A stretch of 64,000 nt of DNA from NCBI GenBank assembly GCA_025345505.1, contig JANVCC010000030.1, positions 3,274,123-3,338,122 on the forward strand, read 5' to 3'. The stretch is from Todiramphus chloris collaris. Taxonomy: Eukaryota > Chordata > Aves > Coraciiformes > Alcedinidae. This document shows, in pieces, positions 1 to 13,787 of the stretch (the stretch's first letter is position 1; each line of letters begins with the position of its first letter). The notes under the pieces were generated by a model that worked only from the letters and a program-made list of their open reading frames with translations, had not been told where the DNA came from and did no database searches. The position numbers and the translations under genes are program-made.

Positions 1-3000
1 CTGTTTTGGAACTATCAGAAAACAAGCATCTTGGAGAAACACACCTCACACACCAGCTACTTTATTTGCTCACAGTGTTTACCAGGTTAAGCTCATGATG
101 TTAACCTCAGAGCAGTTTTGTTCAATTTGTCTAACTTTTAAGACTGCTGCTTTTATTTCAGATGTAGAAATGAGTTTCTGTCCCAGAAAGGCAAAAAAAA
201 AATACTCCATGCCACAGACATGTCTGTCTTTGATAAGCTTCTTGTTTCATTTTCAGCATCCCTGAAGACTTCACACAGTGATTTTTTTTCAAAAGTAAAG
301 AACTCAAGCCTTGACCATGAGCTCCTCACCTCCTTTCCTTTCTGCTGAAAAACCAGGCAGCCACTGAAGTTTATGTTGTGTACCTGCTGCACCACACATC
401 TGGACTTCCAATTTTAGGTCCAGGTCACCCCAGGCTTGGAACCCAAGTTTGCCTTCGGTCTGTAGGTAACGATACCATCTGCCATTACTTCTAGCCAGTG
501 AAACTGAACACGCAACATCTAGTATTTTATGTTGTACCCCAGACATGAGCTAGCAGAACAGCCTAGAACACAGTTACAGTCACTTCATTGATCTGCCAGG
601 AGAAAGCTTAGCATCAAAAATTCCATCTTGCACATAACAGCATTAAAGATCCTCTAAACCACATCGTGCATTATCTTGTAAGCAATAACAACTCCTCCTA
701 TAGGGGAGCACAGCAAAGGAGAGAAACTATCAGATAGTGCCACATCAGCAGCAAGAGAAATCAGGAAGAAGCAGCAGGAAAAGAAAGAAACTCCATCAAT
801 GCTCAGTTCTCTAACCACTAAATCACTCTCCCTCAATAAGATTCAATAAGCCATGTAACAACCCAGAGCCACAGGGAAAGTAAACAACTTAAAGGAATTA
901 TCTAAAATTAAAAATATAATAATTAAAAAAAAACCCAACACAATTAAAAAAAAGTGTTTTGTCACTGTGCATTTTGCCCTGCATCTGAATTACATTAGAA
1001 TCAATACGGTTCTCATTAAGGAAATTACCTTTTCTAAAAACTTTGCCATGTCAGCATCATAGAAACATTGTTCCACGCCATATGGTTTAAGGTTTTGTCT
1101 CCTTTCCCTCTCTCAGTTCTATATGTTTGTGCACAGATAAATGTGTACTTGCATATACTCAGGCTGGCTGGCATATGTGAGATAAAATAATGAATTCAGA
1201 AAAATAAGTGGTAAACTTATAAATTTGTGATGATGAAAACTTCTAATCTATTCCATGTGATAGTACACTAGTCACTCTCCAGTGAAGCTCTAAAGGATGT
1301 AAATGCTCTACAACGATACATATAGAAAACCAATGTTTGCAGTGATTGGATGCACAGTGAAACGTTCACTTTTCCAACATCCATCCAAAACAAAGGATAT
1401 CACTACTCCAAATCACTAAGACACAAGAAAGTTTTCCAAAGGCTCTCCTATAGAAAACACATTTGCCAGAATCAAAATATTTCACAGGATAACCTTGATG
1501 ACACTGGGATGAGAACTAGGCAGGCTTTCAAGTGACCCTCGCTACCCACCGTGCCAGCTCCCTCACTGGCTACCACATTTAAAAGACCTGCCAAGCTAAA
1601 GCCACTTTCCAGGGGCCTCTTGTACCTACTAAAACAAACATGTGGCTAACTGATAGGAACCGGTTGCCTTCTGGAGGTCAGTCTGGGCTGCACTGCCCCT
1701 GGCTAAGAGTCCTCTAGAAAAAAAAAAATATATAGATTATGGTGTGAAATGCTAAATGGAGAAACCCACAACTTTGCACACTACGTGATGTTAGGGTCTG
1801 TACAGCTGGCAAGGCTGCTAGGCAGGGCAGAAGCCCCAGTTGGGAGTCCAGAGGTCTGCTTCTATGGTACCACAGCTGGTGCCGCAAGATACATGGGGAT
1901 AATTCACAAACTTGCACGCTCAGGTTTCAAGATTATTAATGATTCCTACAAAGGCCAGGCCCAAATCAGATTTTGGTACAATGTGGCCAGAACTAAACCC
2001 TCATAAGTTACTGTGCTTTACATTTGGGCTTCTGGTTATCAAGACATACATGAGAAACGATAAGGGATCATCTAGTAAAAATTGCTACTGCAATTTCACT
2101 TTTCCTGCTTTAAGAAAAATAGAAGTTTCTTAACATCATTCACTTAGGGATGTTTTATGCCCTGATACACTATACTGAATTCATTAACCAGGGACATTTA
2201 CTGACCACTTACAGCACTGGGCACCACATCAGGATATTTTATCAGCATCTTACAGTGTAGTAAGCTATGGAAACCTCAGAGAGCGAATTAACTTCCACAC
2301 ACAATTTATAATATACTGTGAAGAGCTTATAAACACTCAGACATGGCTCATTTTTTTCTTTTAAGCTTTCTGACTATAAATGATTGACCATAGTTTACGT
2401 CAATACTGCCTCAAGAATGAGCTGTCACCATAGAAACAGTAACAGCAGTGAAGTCCTTCCTCCCTCTCCTGCACACAAAAGTCCACGAACAAACACATTC
2501 TTGCTATTTCTTGGGTAGTGTGTGCACACTGTAAAGTCCTGAGCAGAACTCCGCAGGTTCAAGACTTTTCTTTTGGTTTTAAAATAGAATATTTTATATC
2601 CAGCAACTCACACTCTTCCCATCAGCTCTTCCTTCCATGTAAAAAAGCCCTCTAACTTTGGAATTGAAAAACTGCTTGTCAAGCATTCTGAAAACAAAAA
2701 TAGATGAGCAGTGCACTTAAAGGAATTCTAATCCATGTTTATTTAAGTTAGATATAAATACCGTTAGGGAATAGAAGCACATTTCTTGGGGCAGAGAAGG
2801 GAACAAAGGTGAAATTTTACTTGTGCTGCAAAGCGCCTCGAGTTCCTTTACTGTGTAATTGAGTCACCGAAATCCAACCAAGTTATCTGTACTACACAGC
2901 TGAGTCTCAGATGCGTGGAGTTTAGCTCCTCTAAAATCCTCAGACATGAGCTTGCCCAGGTAACAGAGCAGTCCACGCAAACGCTGCTGTGGAATCAGGC

Positions 3001-4540
3001 ATTGCTATGGTAATTTTCCAACACAGGAGTACGTTTACAAGCTACAACTGAAGGCTTAGAAGATGAAAACAATTATTTTACAGGCACTCTTTGGGACTCT
3101 TAGAGTTACCATCAACTTGTTAGCGACAGCAAATATTTTTTTCAAAATAAAGTCAAGGGGATGTTAGAAAGTACATTTGCTTTTTCTTTTTTTCCTCCCA
3201 AGAAGAACTAGATACAGCAACACTTTATTGTGAAAAAAAGTTTCAATCTAAAAATACAGCAACAAATGGTAACAATCCCATCCCTTCTTTTTCACTTCCT
3301 TCCCTTTCTGAACCCCTGCATTAAGGCAACGCTCTCATAAAGACGGTCACTAAAGGTTTTTTGACATTGCAGGAGGCTGAAAGGAATATTTCTCTCTCTC
3401 GCTCGCATTCAGAGAGCCTGAGCACAAGAGGAGCTATTCAAGCCGTGAGGGAGTGCCTCACAGAGCCTGCAATATGTTCCCAGTTGGCAAGCAGTGATCT
3501 GTTTGGACAGTGAGCCCAGCCATCCCCCAGCCATCCCCTCAGCAAACAGCAGCATTCCTGCGACTCCACGGCAAGGAGCACTGCGGGCCCTGGTCGAGGG
3601 CTCCTGCAACCCGGCAGGTTTGGGCTCCAGAACAAACACCGCTTTGTGCCCTGCTTACAATTCAATAGGCTTTACTGGAGGGAAAAAAAAAAAAAGAAAA
3701 AAGCTGTCTCTCTCCACTCGGCATTAGGTCTGGATCCAAAAAAATATTCAGAAGCTGAAAAACAAGGAGGAAATGCCATGGAATTATATTTAAGTGTATC
3801 TTTAGTGGCTTAGACTTTTAGACAATATTCCAAATCTGTCTTTGGAAACTTAGCTGGTTCCTAATGCCATGGCTTTTTGAATTTTTCTAAAGCAAAAAAT
3901 CACCAAGTGACAAACACACTGGAAACTACAAGTGCTACAACAAGTTAGCAGCGATATTAAAAACTAAAATATCACCATGGGCCAAAGCAACAGCAAACTG
4001 CAGCTTCTGCAGAGCATCACCAGCCCGAGGTGGGAGCCTGCCCTAGACCTGCAAGTGGTTGCAGAGCTTCCGCCTCTCCCGCCCCCATCTGCTTTGCCAT
4101 CAAGCATGGAGGCACTGGCACAGTGGTCAGCCCCCCGCTAGCCAAGGGTTAGGAGCACCCATGCTGCCAGAGGTGAAGGCACAAGGACAGTGGCTTCACA
4201 TCTGCTTCCCTTCCTTTCCCTGCACCTTGCTGTGTCCCTCCAGGAATGGACCCAGCCTTCACCTTAGTCTGTGATGATCTCAGCGCCTGTCGCAGGGAGC
4301 TGAGAAGCCTCTCCTAATACAAAGAGACTCTGACATAGGGCACCAGGCCTCCAAGCAATCAATGGAAGTAATTAGCTTTCTCTTCCTGACATGTGCTCCA
4401 TCTTAACTATTGCTGGTTTGCACTTGTGGAATTCATTAACACAACTCTGAGAGACCTGCAACTTCTACATACTTCATTAAACTCCCACTTCAAATAGAAT
4501 CAAATAGTGGCAGAATCAGTGGAAGAAAGTGGAAGAAAGG

Positions 4541-4649
4541 CTGTATGTGGCACTTTGTGCCATGGTCTGGCCGATCTGGCAGTGTTGGGTCATCGGCTGG
4601 ACTTGATGATCTCAGAGGTCTTTTCCAGCCTCAGTAATTCTGTGATTCA
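4541..4649 (+). mobile_element. CR1 LINE 3'-end fragment
   Basis: The sequence runs atgtggcact, then catggtctgg, then ggctggacttgatgatctc, then ggtcttttccagcctcag, and closes with attctgtgattc. This is the standard CR1 3' terminal segment and octamer tail. The copy is 5'-truncated and diverged, antisense to FNDC3B. Confidence 0.9.
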
Positions 4650-5114
4650 AACCAGAATAGGTTTTTTAGTGTGATGTACCCCGGTCCAAGAGGAACCACC
4701 AGGCTTGACACAACTACGTTTGGTCCTATGGGCAGCATCACGAGATTAATCAATCAAAATTACCCTTTGCAATCTCTGAACTTACGCATCTCCAGACTTC
4801 CTCCTCCATTCTACCTGGGCAGCATTAAATCAGACCTCTGCTACTGCTTCCATGTCACAGCCCACTGCTGGCTTCCATCAACCAGGAACAGCAACATCCA
4901 TTCATCTTCTGCAGCTGGAGAATGCTCAACACGCGCAGTCTTTGGAGAACTGAACTGTCAAAAGTACAAATCCCTCGAGCTCAGGAATGGTTCACGTTTC
5001 CCCCACTGCCACCCTGCCTGGGTTGAGTGAGGTACAGCGTCTCTGCAAGTGTGATGGACAGAATGGGGAGAAGGGACCGCAGGGACCTGAAAGAGGGGAC
5101 GGAAGCAGTGCTCC

Positions 5115-5155
5115 ATGAGGGGGGAGGAGGAGGAGGAGAGATTGAGGAGGATAAG
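5115..5155 (+). repeat. Polypurine (GGA)n tract
   Basis: A purine-only run with a G6 tract and four GGA units (aggaggaggaggagag) is followed by ttgaggaggataag. It is a simple repeat; the open frames over it are low-complexity E/G-rich. Confidence 0.85.
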
Positions 5156-8100
5156 CAAAGACCCAGCAGAAGCCGAGAGGACTCAAAGGCATGTGCGCAC
5201 ACAGCTTGAGGCACCTTCTAATGAACTCCTTGACACACTTTCTCAAGGAAGCTGGGTAAATTCCTTCTCTGAAGCTTCAAAAGGCATCATGTATTGTAAG
5301 GATGAGCAAGAGGAAAAGGGTAAATGGGAACCTTGAAACTCAGGGGATTTTTTCCATTCACCTCCCAGTTTCCAAGGTTGCTCACTGGCAGTGCTGTGTC
5401 TCTCAGGTCCAGCCCTCCACCCCTCCGCAGAGCTTCATCAGCATTAGGAGGGGAGCTTGTATGCATGGAAAAAGTCTGTATTTACACTGCAATAACACAC
5501 CACTCACCGTAAGCCTAAAAATGAAGCCTAACCAAAGGGCCCTCTCTAAACAAGGGGGATGGGGGTCTCTTGAAACATAAAGTGAAACAAAATTATACCA
5601 CGGAAACTCTGGGACATTATTCAAACCATCCACATGAATAAAACATCCCACTTTTGCCAAGTTTTGTTCAATCTGACTTCAGCTTTCTGCTTAAACAAAC
5701 CTCAGGCAATACTGACATCATTTGTAGCGGAGGCAGCATATTATTTAAGCTTGAAATCTGAGGGTGTTGGGTAGATCACCAAATAAAGAGTTGATTTTTT
5801 CATCTAAAGAATCTCAAACGACCTGACTTCAAAGTCTGAATTTAGACTTATTAAGCCAATGGAAAACAAACATCTTTAATCTCCATGCTGACATTAAACT
5901 CAAACAAAATAACTCTGGTAAAAACCCTTTATCATCAGACCACTACATCGAAACAGGGGAAGGGTGGAAACAAAAGAAAAACCCTCCACATTATTCTACA
6001 TGAACAGCCTGTCTCACAGGAAAGGTTACCTAGTTCCTCTCTTCTTGCTATCTTTTTACATTCCATTTTACTCACCTCTTCTTCAAATGTGAAGTTATGT
6101 TAGGCATTGAGCCTAGACGAGCATGCCTGAACACTAAGAATTTACTCTAGGGCAAATACGGACATTTAGATACGTATGCAAGCACCGAAGTTATCTCTCT
6201 TCTGCACCTCAGTGCTGCTGCACTTTTTAACTAAAAAAAAACCTTTGCACATTAAAGAAGAGAAGTCTGGCAGCACCAAACAATAGGTTTTGGCCCTGGA
6301 GATGGGAAGTTATTAGATCTGAAGCCATATTTCTAGTACAGGATTTGACACTGCTTATTCCTCACCTTTAAAGTACACCATGAGACTAGAATCCACGTGC
6401 CTGGCTAAAAAGGACATGCTAAGATCAATGATATTCATCTCCATTTCCAAAACAACAACCTTCAAACCTTTCAGAAACTCAAGATATGTAATACTCCCCC
6501 AAAAGAACAGAGAGGGTAGAGGATGAAACCACATTCTCTACCATAGGAACGCTGCCACCAAATGATGTGTTTTCCAGACCTATATAGGTGACCATCTGCC
6601 ACGGAGAGGAAAAAATGCCCTGGGTTTAAAGGCCGAAGCAGTTTAACTGCCAACAATAGAAAAACAACATTCATAGCAGCAAAGATACCAGAAACTGCTA
6701 GAAATGACTGGATTAAATCGATCTGGAGGGATTCCAACCCAGAACCCCAGACAGCACATACATCCTCCACTAGAAGGTAAGCGATCTAAAGAAAGCTGTT
6801 GCAAGCTTCACGACTCGGGACTTACAAAAACACACCCGCAAGTAATAACACGCCACCACATCTCATTTCTAAACAAAATCAGTGCCCGTCTTTTGAAAAG
6901 GAATATCAGGTTTCCTGCTGAATAACTTGAGGGAGCCTCATTATTTTTAGCTTGCTAAGTGGGCCCGTCAATCTCCTTCCAGAAATATATACAATTAGTC
7001 TGATCCAGCAAGATGCCCAACACATGTAACTCAGAAAGCTGAGTGACTCACGAGGGGGCACACAGTATCTTGCAAGTATGGGGTTACACACTGACAGAAA
7101 TACAGCATTACATCTGGAAGTCCAAGTGCTCCTGTAACACATCAGCACTGAAGCACTCACCCCAGTTCAGTCTGACCGTTTCAGGTTGCCATACATAAAG
7201 TCACACGCGCTTCACACACGGTGATGTGCAGAACTACGTCAGCCCTGAAGAGGAAAGCACAAGGCCGTGCTTTTTTACACACCATTTTCTACCAGTAATC
7301 TAGACATCAAAAGCAAAGCCATGTGTAAAACCTGGCTTGTGAACACGTTTAGTTGTCTGCAGAAGATGTGAACAAGCCCTGGGGAGTCAAGTAGCACACA
7401 AGGCTGTTCTCCTGTCCTCTTTGCGATAGACCACAGACCAGACCAGGTTGATTAGAAGAACAATACATTTCCCTGAAAAGCACGTGTTGTTTGGTGATGC
7501 TTTGGAAGCTTTCTTCCAACTCACCTCCAACTGTAGTTGCAAAGAGCTCCAGATGCCAGGAGATGACAGAGAAGCCATTACTTAGCAAATGTAACTTACT
7601 CAGCAATGCACTGGGAAGGTGCCTCAGCAGAACCCAGCAAAAGCATTACACCTTAATTTAATCTGCAGGCTTGAGGACAACTCTGGGTAGCTGTCTGAAT
7701 TTGACTTGCCTAATTAAGAGTTTCAGAACACAGAATACATAATGCTGCTGGGTAGAAAGCACTGAAAAATATTGAGTGGAATTTTTGCATATTTATGGAC
7801 AGAGGTAGATCAGCTGTAGCTGGAATGGAAAACCACCCACACTCCAGCCCCCTCCTTCAAAACACCGAGCTGGGAATTTGTGATGTATAACTTCAGAAAG
7901 ATCTTCAAGGAAATAGAAGCCAGGGTTTAACTACAACCTGTGTCTTTGTCCAGATGTATAAAATAGCTTTTGTAACGAAAGGAAAATCCATTACTATAGA
8001 GAATACTGAGGATATGGACTAGACGGATACAGACCCTTTGCAGAGGTGCAGAGCAATATGATGGGAGGCAACAGACACAAACTGGAACATGGGAAATTGC

Positions 8101-8206
8101 AATCAGATATAATAAGGAATTTACACACACACAGAGAGCCCCATTGTTTTGTTTTGTTTTTTTCTTTTCTTGTTATTAAAATACACCATGAGGATGATCA
8201 AATGTT

Positions 8207-8349
8207 AGAATAGGTTGCCCAAAACAGTTGTGGAATCTCTATCCTTGAGATGTTCAAGACTCAGCTGCAGAAGTCCCAGAGAAACCTGCTGTATCTGACT
8301 GGCTTTTTGTTGGGCAGGATGGGATCTATCTTCAATTTTTCTATGATTT
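8207..8349 (+). mobile_element. CR1 LINE 3'-end fragment (old)
   Basis: It matches the CR1 pattern 'gaataggttgcccaaaacag', then 'gtggaatctctatccttgag', 'gatgttcaagactcagctg', 'aacctgctgtatctgactg' and a degraded 'tctatgatt' tail. Divergence is high, so this is an old, 5'-truncated copy. Confidence 0.75.
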
Positions 8350-8670
8350 AACTGCAGCAAAAGTGATATAGTTCTAATGCCAAAGCCTTGGAAGTGCTAT
8401 CTGTAAAAGTTTCTGAGAAATACAAAAATTAACAAAGACATCAAAATAGCATAAGATGTATCGAAATTACCAAAGAAGTTTACGTAATACAAGGCTGCTG
8501 CTGATGTCTGTTAAGTGAGTTATGGTCTGTTAATTACCCCACTTCATGGCAGTCTGCTTCTTCTGAATCCACCAAGCATGAAAAGAATGCTAAGAATATC
8601 AGGTAGAAAACACCTGGAAATTTCTTCTGCCATACTTTATTTCAACACTTCCTAATACTACGTGAATTAC

Positions 8671-8692
8671 TTTTTTTTTTTTTTTTTTTTTT
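8671..8692 (+). repeat. Poly-T run (T22)
   Basis: This is an uninterrupted T22 followed by taaag-like sequence. No retrotransposed body was recognised on either side. Confidence 0.95.
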
Positions 8693-11600
8693 AAAGATAG
8701 AGAAATGCATGAGTACCAAGCAAAGTCTTACAAGAATTTCTGAGATACTTCATTTTTGGAAGCTTAATCCTTCTACCTATTAGTTTGCCTCCAATGTAGG
8801 CAACACTGAGGGTAAAGCAGCTTTTCTTTTGAAAGTGTTGCTTTTAAACAGTCAGTGTCATTAACAAGAGTTCCTAAAACTGGTGGGTCGCTGTTGATAT
8901 GATCAAACAGTGCACAATTACTTAATGAGGTCCACTGGATAAAAATTACCCGGCCTGCATTCATCTTTGAACAGAGAAATTGTTTTTGCTTTATTACATT
9001 TTAAGACTGCTGTTATGAAAGCCTATTAAGAAAGATCTTTTTAAGCTCTCAACAGTATAGCTGAATACTTTGTACCACTGCTACTCATGATCAGCATTAA
9101 AATCATTATAATCAGATAATTTTTGGGCTTTAAGGAACCATGCTCTACCATCTGGGGACTGACCATGCAGGCGTAAATCAGGCACAACTCCACTGATGTT
9201 GAAAGAATTAAAATTATAAAGTTATCAAAACTAATCTTACAGGCCATGTTTTGCTATGTACTAATTTGAAAATATACCAGATGTCTTCATTTTCAACAAT
9301 GAATAGGGGCCAAATTCTGAAAAAGCTCTTCCCAAACAGCAGCTGCTAACCAGGAACAGTTTGCAGGCAGCAGGAGTTCCACAGGAGCGGGATATGCTGC
9401 CTGTATGGCCTGAAAGCCTTTGCTGAGGATCCCTGTCCTTGGTTCAGGCAGGCACTTGGGCTGTGCCCATCCTCTCCTGCCTGAGCATCTCTGGGAACAC
9501 TCAAGCTCCAGGCAGCTGGTAGAGAAACCAGCCTCCAAGCCTGAGGAGGAGTGAGCCTTTGTGGAGATCTACTAGTGAACCTTTCTTGAAGGAGTTTGTT
9601 AATTCATTTCTGCAGCCCGTAAAAGAAGGAGATATTGCCTGTGAGCTTCACATTAAATACCTGTCATTCCTCAGAAATACTTCACTGTGTATGGAGGTCC
9701 TCCACAACTATATCAACCAAACTGCCAGACAAACAGTACAAGATAAACACGATTTCATGAGCTGGAGTAGAGAGCGGACTAGGAAGATCCAAAGGGTTTA
9801 AGAGTTTGGCATTACCAAGTACCTGTAAAACTAGCTACCTTGAGATGGATCCAAATCACGTTTGTTCAATTACTCCTGTATCTATAGATGTTTTTTCTAT
9901 ACCCAAGTTTTCTAATGCTTGGGACTGTTTCCAACATAAGCGATGCAAGTTCATCCCAAAGGAATAATATATTCATTATCCACAACTTAGTTTTCTTAAA
10001 ATTTGCTTCCATGATAACACTGTGAGGACTGTAACTCTAGAAGAGGTGCTCCAGATGATTCCAAGCTTCCAAAAACTAATATCAAACTCCAAACTTAGAA
10101 AGCAATTGAGGCATCTTCTACTCAGCAGAAAACACTGCAGTCCCAGTGGTGTGAGGTACCAGAGGCACACGCAGGTTAAGCAAGAAGAGGAGGTGTGCAT
10201 ATGCTTCATTATGAATGTTAAATAGGTCAGCGGTTACTAAATAAATGAGGCATTCAGACTGTCAGCCACACCAACAAACCCGTTCTCAAGCGTTGGGATA
10301 CAAGCACAGCTCAGGAACAGTTGGAATTGAGTCTTTGATCAGCAGTTTCCCTGCAAGGTCAACATTTCCTTGGTTTGTGCGTATGGCTTGCACAAGATGA
10401 TGATTTTTTTTTGTGTGTGTTAAGCAAAAGCTCTGTTGTAGAGTGCTGTTAAAAAAGGTAATGATATCTCTTTTAATGATCCATCATAGAAAAGTATGAA
10501 GTTACCAACAATGGTCTGTACTGGGTTAGCACCATTCAGTGCCATCTAGGTGCAGCCCTAGGCCAGCTGGGAGAGCCCTGTTACTGGCCAGTTACTGGCT
10601 AGGACAGCCACAGAAATCATCATTACTTCACTCATTGGGAATATTTAATGCATGTGGAAAATATTCAAGCTCTTAGAAAACACTTCTGTTTTGTTTCCTG
10701 GTTTTTACCGAGACATGGGAGAGGACGATTAGCAACCATCTTGCACATGCAGCAGCAGGCACATTTCCAAAGCAAACTGGCAAATCATGATAGAAGACAA
10801 GCAAATCACAGGAGCTGTGGAAGCTGTTAGATGTTGTAGCTATCTCTGCAACAGAGCCGCCTGCAACGGGCCAAACAGAAAGGCTGAAAATCCAGCAGGT
10901 GCAGTTTTATGGTGGGGTTGAAAGTTGTCTCCATCCTGCAACCGGTCCCTGGGTAGGGCTTTTTTAGTAGGGAAAATAAAGTTAAAAATAAATAAATAAA
11001 TACATACATAAAAATCACAAAATCACCCAAGGAGTGACCCACAGAAAGCAGTCAGAACTGATTATGCTTTTCTTAAATGTAAAAATATCCCAAAGAACAA
11101 AACAGTCGAATTTTCAGTCATCTCCTAAGCAGTAGTCTTTCTACAAGTGGCAGCAAAGAACACTGTTGTACAGGAAAATTATTTCAAGCTAAATTATTCC
11201 CCTAAATTCTATTTATATTAAATCACTCTTTGTAAAAATGGGAGTAAGCATAGAAATACTTTTTCAAGACATGACTATTTACTTTTACACATACACATGT
11301 GGGAGGAAATTATCTCCACATTTTTCAAAATAACTACAGGTTTTTCTGCTGGTATTTAAAAATTAATCTTGTTTATTAATTGCTGTCTTTTGAATGAGCA
11401 AAGCTTTTAGCTATGTCAAAGCTATTAACAGTGACAGTTGCACATGAAACATTAAATATTCAGCAGTCTCATTCCAATGCACTTCTGTAGATCTGCAGAA
11501 TGTTCACCAACCACCTTGTCTCTCTGGTAAATAAAAAGCTATTTTGGTATTTATTGTAAAAGCTCATTTCAGAATTCAGTGTAGATTTTATGCAAATACT

Positions 11601-12584
11601 TATGACAAGTAGATAAATAACTAGGAAATTTGTGCTGTTACAGAATATCACGGCGATCGCACACAGTTCCTAGGAACCATCCCCACGCCATGTTTAGAAT
11701 TCCTCGGATGGCTGAGCATCACCATTTTGGCATCAGGGCAACAGCAACTCAAGTCTCAAATCGGGCTGTCCTGCAAGAATAATGCTATGTGACCATTTTG
11801 TAGATAAAACGTTATAAAATAAGAATGGTCTGAAAAGCTTTGAAATCAACAGATTCCATTTCTGTTGGAAATCAACAGGTTTTGTTTCTCCTTTAGAAAA
11901 AAAATCCATAAACATACACAAGCTGTTCCAAAGCATAATGGATTGTATTTTACACATTATTACTTATAGGAAGCAGGTGTTTAATGGAAGAGAAAAATCT
12001 AGTGTCTTAAGAGTTCAATAGGTGCTCAAGTTCCCTTTTGTATTAATTAGCATTTTCATCACATGCTAAATACATGCTGTGCCCACAGAGGTGATCAATA
12101 GGTACTGTAATTATTTATTTCATATTATGGGTAGAGTGAAAAAATTAACAGCACTGTCTCAAAAAAAATTAAGAATGTCATGAGATCGAGAAAAGCTACA
12201 GAAGTGATTTTAGATAGACAATCAGACAATATGGAAATGCACTAGTGTGCAATTTCAGCTGGTGTTCCTGAGTTATCCACTGTTACAGCACCAGCTAAAA
12301 TTATACTTTAACCTGACTTGTCTTGCAGTATCTAATCATCAGCTTGAATTTCAGGTCATGTGAACCAGCCTGCGAAGATACCTTCACAATATGTCATTTG
12401 AGATACTGCACCCATTGAAACAGGTGCAGTGAAGGCACTGGTTTTTTTTGTTTAACTCGATGGGCTCAAAAAAGGTGAATGGCAGGACCAATTTCAAGCA
12501 GCCTGCAACATCTCCTACACCAGCTCTGCACAGACATGCAAATGGGTATGTTATTATGCATACTATTTTTGGAGTCATCCCAAA

Positions 12585-12738
12585 TCGCGTGGTTGAGTCA
12601 CCATCCCTGGACATGTTTAAAAGCCATACAGATGTGGTGCTTGTGGATATGGCTTAGTGGTAGACTTGGAAGAGTAGGGTTAATGGTTGGACTCAATGAT
12701 CTTAAAGGTCTTTTCCAACCGTGATGTTGATGATTCTA
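12585..12738 (+). mobile_element. CR1 LINE 3'-end fragment
   Basis: It contains ggttgagtcaccatccctgg, then gatgtggtgcttgtggatat, ggttggactcaatgatctta and aggtcttttccaacc, ending in tgatgattct. This is the canonical CR1 3' end, 5'-truncated. Confidence 0.92.
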
Positions 12739-13307
12739 ATTAGAAATAAGTTTCTAAGAGTTTTATAAACAATCTCCCCAGTGATCACACAGATGAAGAG
12801 CAGATATCCTCAATTCTGGCTACTCGCCCAAAGAGATTGGAAAGTGAGAACACAATTCTACACAGAGCTGTCACAAAACCCAAAGAACAGCCCGAGGTTG
12901 AAAGCAGATTTGAAGATTAAAAATTAAAAGGATTAATACGCCAAGGAAGTGGAGAAGAAGCCATTAAAACTTTTAGTACTATTTCTAATTTTTTCCTAAT
13001 TAGAGAAGCCTGAATATTACTACTAATTATTCCTCAAAGAGCTTGCACATGCACCTTGTAACTTCTCATTCAACTAACCAGATTACTGAAGGCAGAGGGA
13101 TTTAATACACAAATAATGTCTGTAAATCTTTTACATCCACAAATAAAGGACTCCAAAAACCTGCACTTCCCTCCTCACCAGGAGAGTGAATCACTACAGG
13201 CATCAAAACCATGTAGCACATGTATAAGAAAGCCAGTTATGTTTTTTTAGATACAGTGATTATAGTCTATGACATTAAAATCTTCATTAATATAACTTAT
13301 GGTTTTT

Positions 13308-13330
13308 TATATATATATACACACACACAT
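13308..13330 (+). repeat. Compound (TA)n(CA)n microsatellite
   Basis: About six TA units run into about five to six CA units on the plus strand, followed by catgcacatg. Confidence 0.9.
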
Positions 13331-13772
13331 GCACATGAATGCAGACTATATACCTAAAACCACGTAATAGAAAGATACCTTTCTCTTGCCTGGGACATTA
13401 GGAACCATCTTAACAAAAGATTTCCTGCACTACCATCTGTTAGAGGGAAAAGGGTGCTCTCGCCCCAAGATCTCTTGCAAGTCTGTTACACTGGCTGGCT
13501 TAGTACAGCAAAAAGAGAATTTATCTGTTGCCTCTCGTTGAAGGTATGTAACTGACCTTGTGACATGCTCATCCACCCCCAGAGCCTGTGTGAAAAACAT
13601 TACAAATGGCGCTGTGGCCTGTCTTTTCAGCTTTCCATCACAAAACACAAGAAATCTTGAACCAAGAAGAGGACAAACCGAGGAGATCTGCCAACAAGTT
13701 CATTTTCTACTCTATTGGTCTAATGGTTTAGGTCAGTCTTGATCAAAGTATTTGCTGGCACACAGGTAAGAA

Positions 13773-13787
13773 TTTTTTTTTTTTTTT
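13773..13787 (+). repeat. Poly-T run (T15)
   Basis: An uninterrupted T15 follows the plus-strand sequence gtaag. No associated element was recognised. Confidence 0.9.

Noticed and set aside
4671..5030. 119-codon plus-strand open frame just after a CR1 fragment.
   Set aside because: No domain or family recognised, and composition is like the surrounding intron.
9559..9801. 80-codon plus-strand frame whose translation looks protein-like.
   Set aside because: No family could be named, there is no sign of a retrocopy tail or exon borders, and the length is within chance. A protein search would be decisive.
10510..10612. Repeat-like GC-richer segment with ccagctgggagagccctg and repeated ttactggc.
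   Set aside because: It does not fit the CR1 pattern or any other repeat I can name, so it is not annotated.
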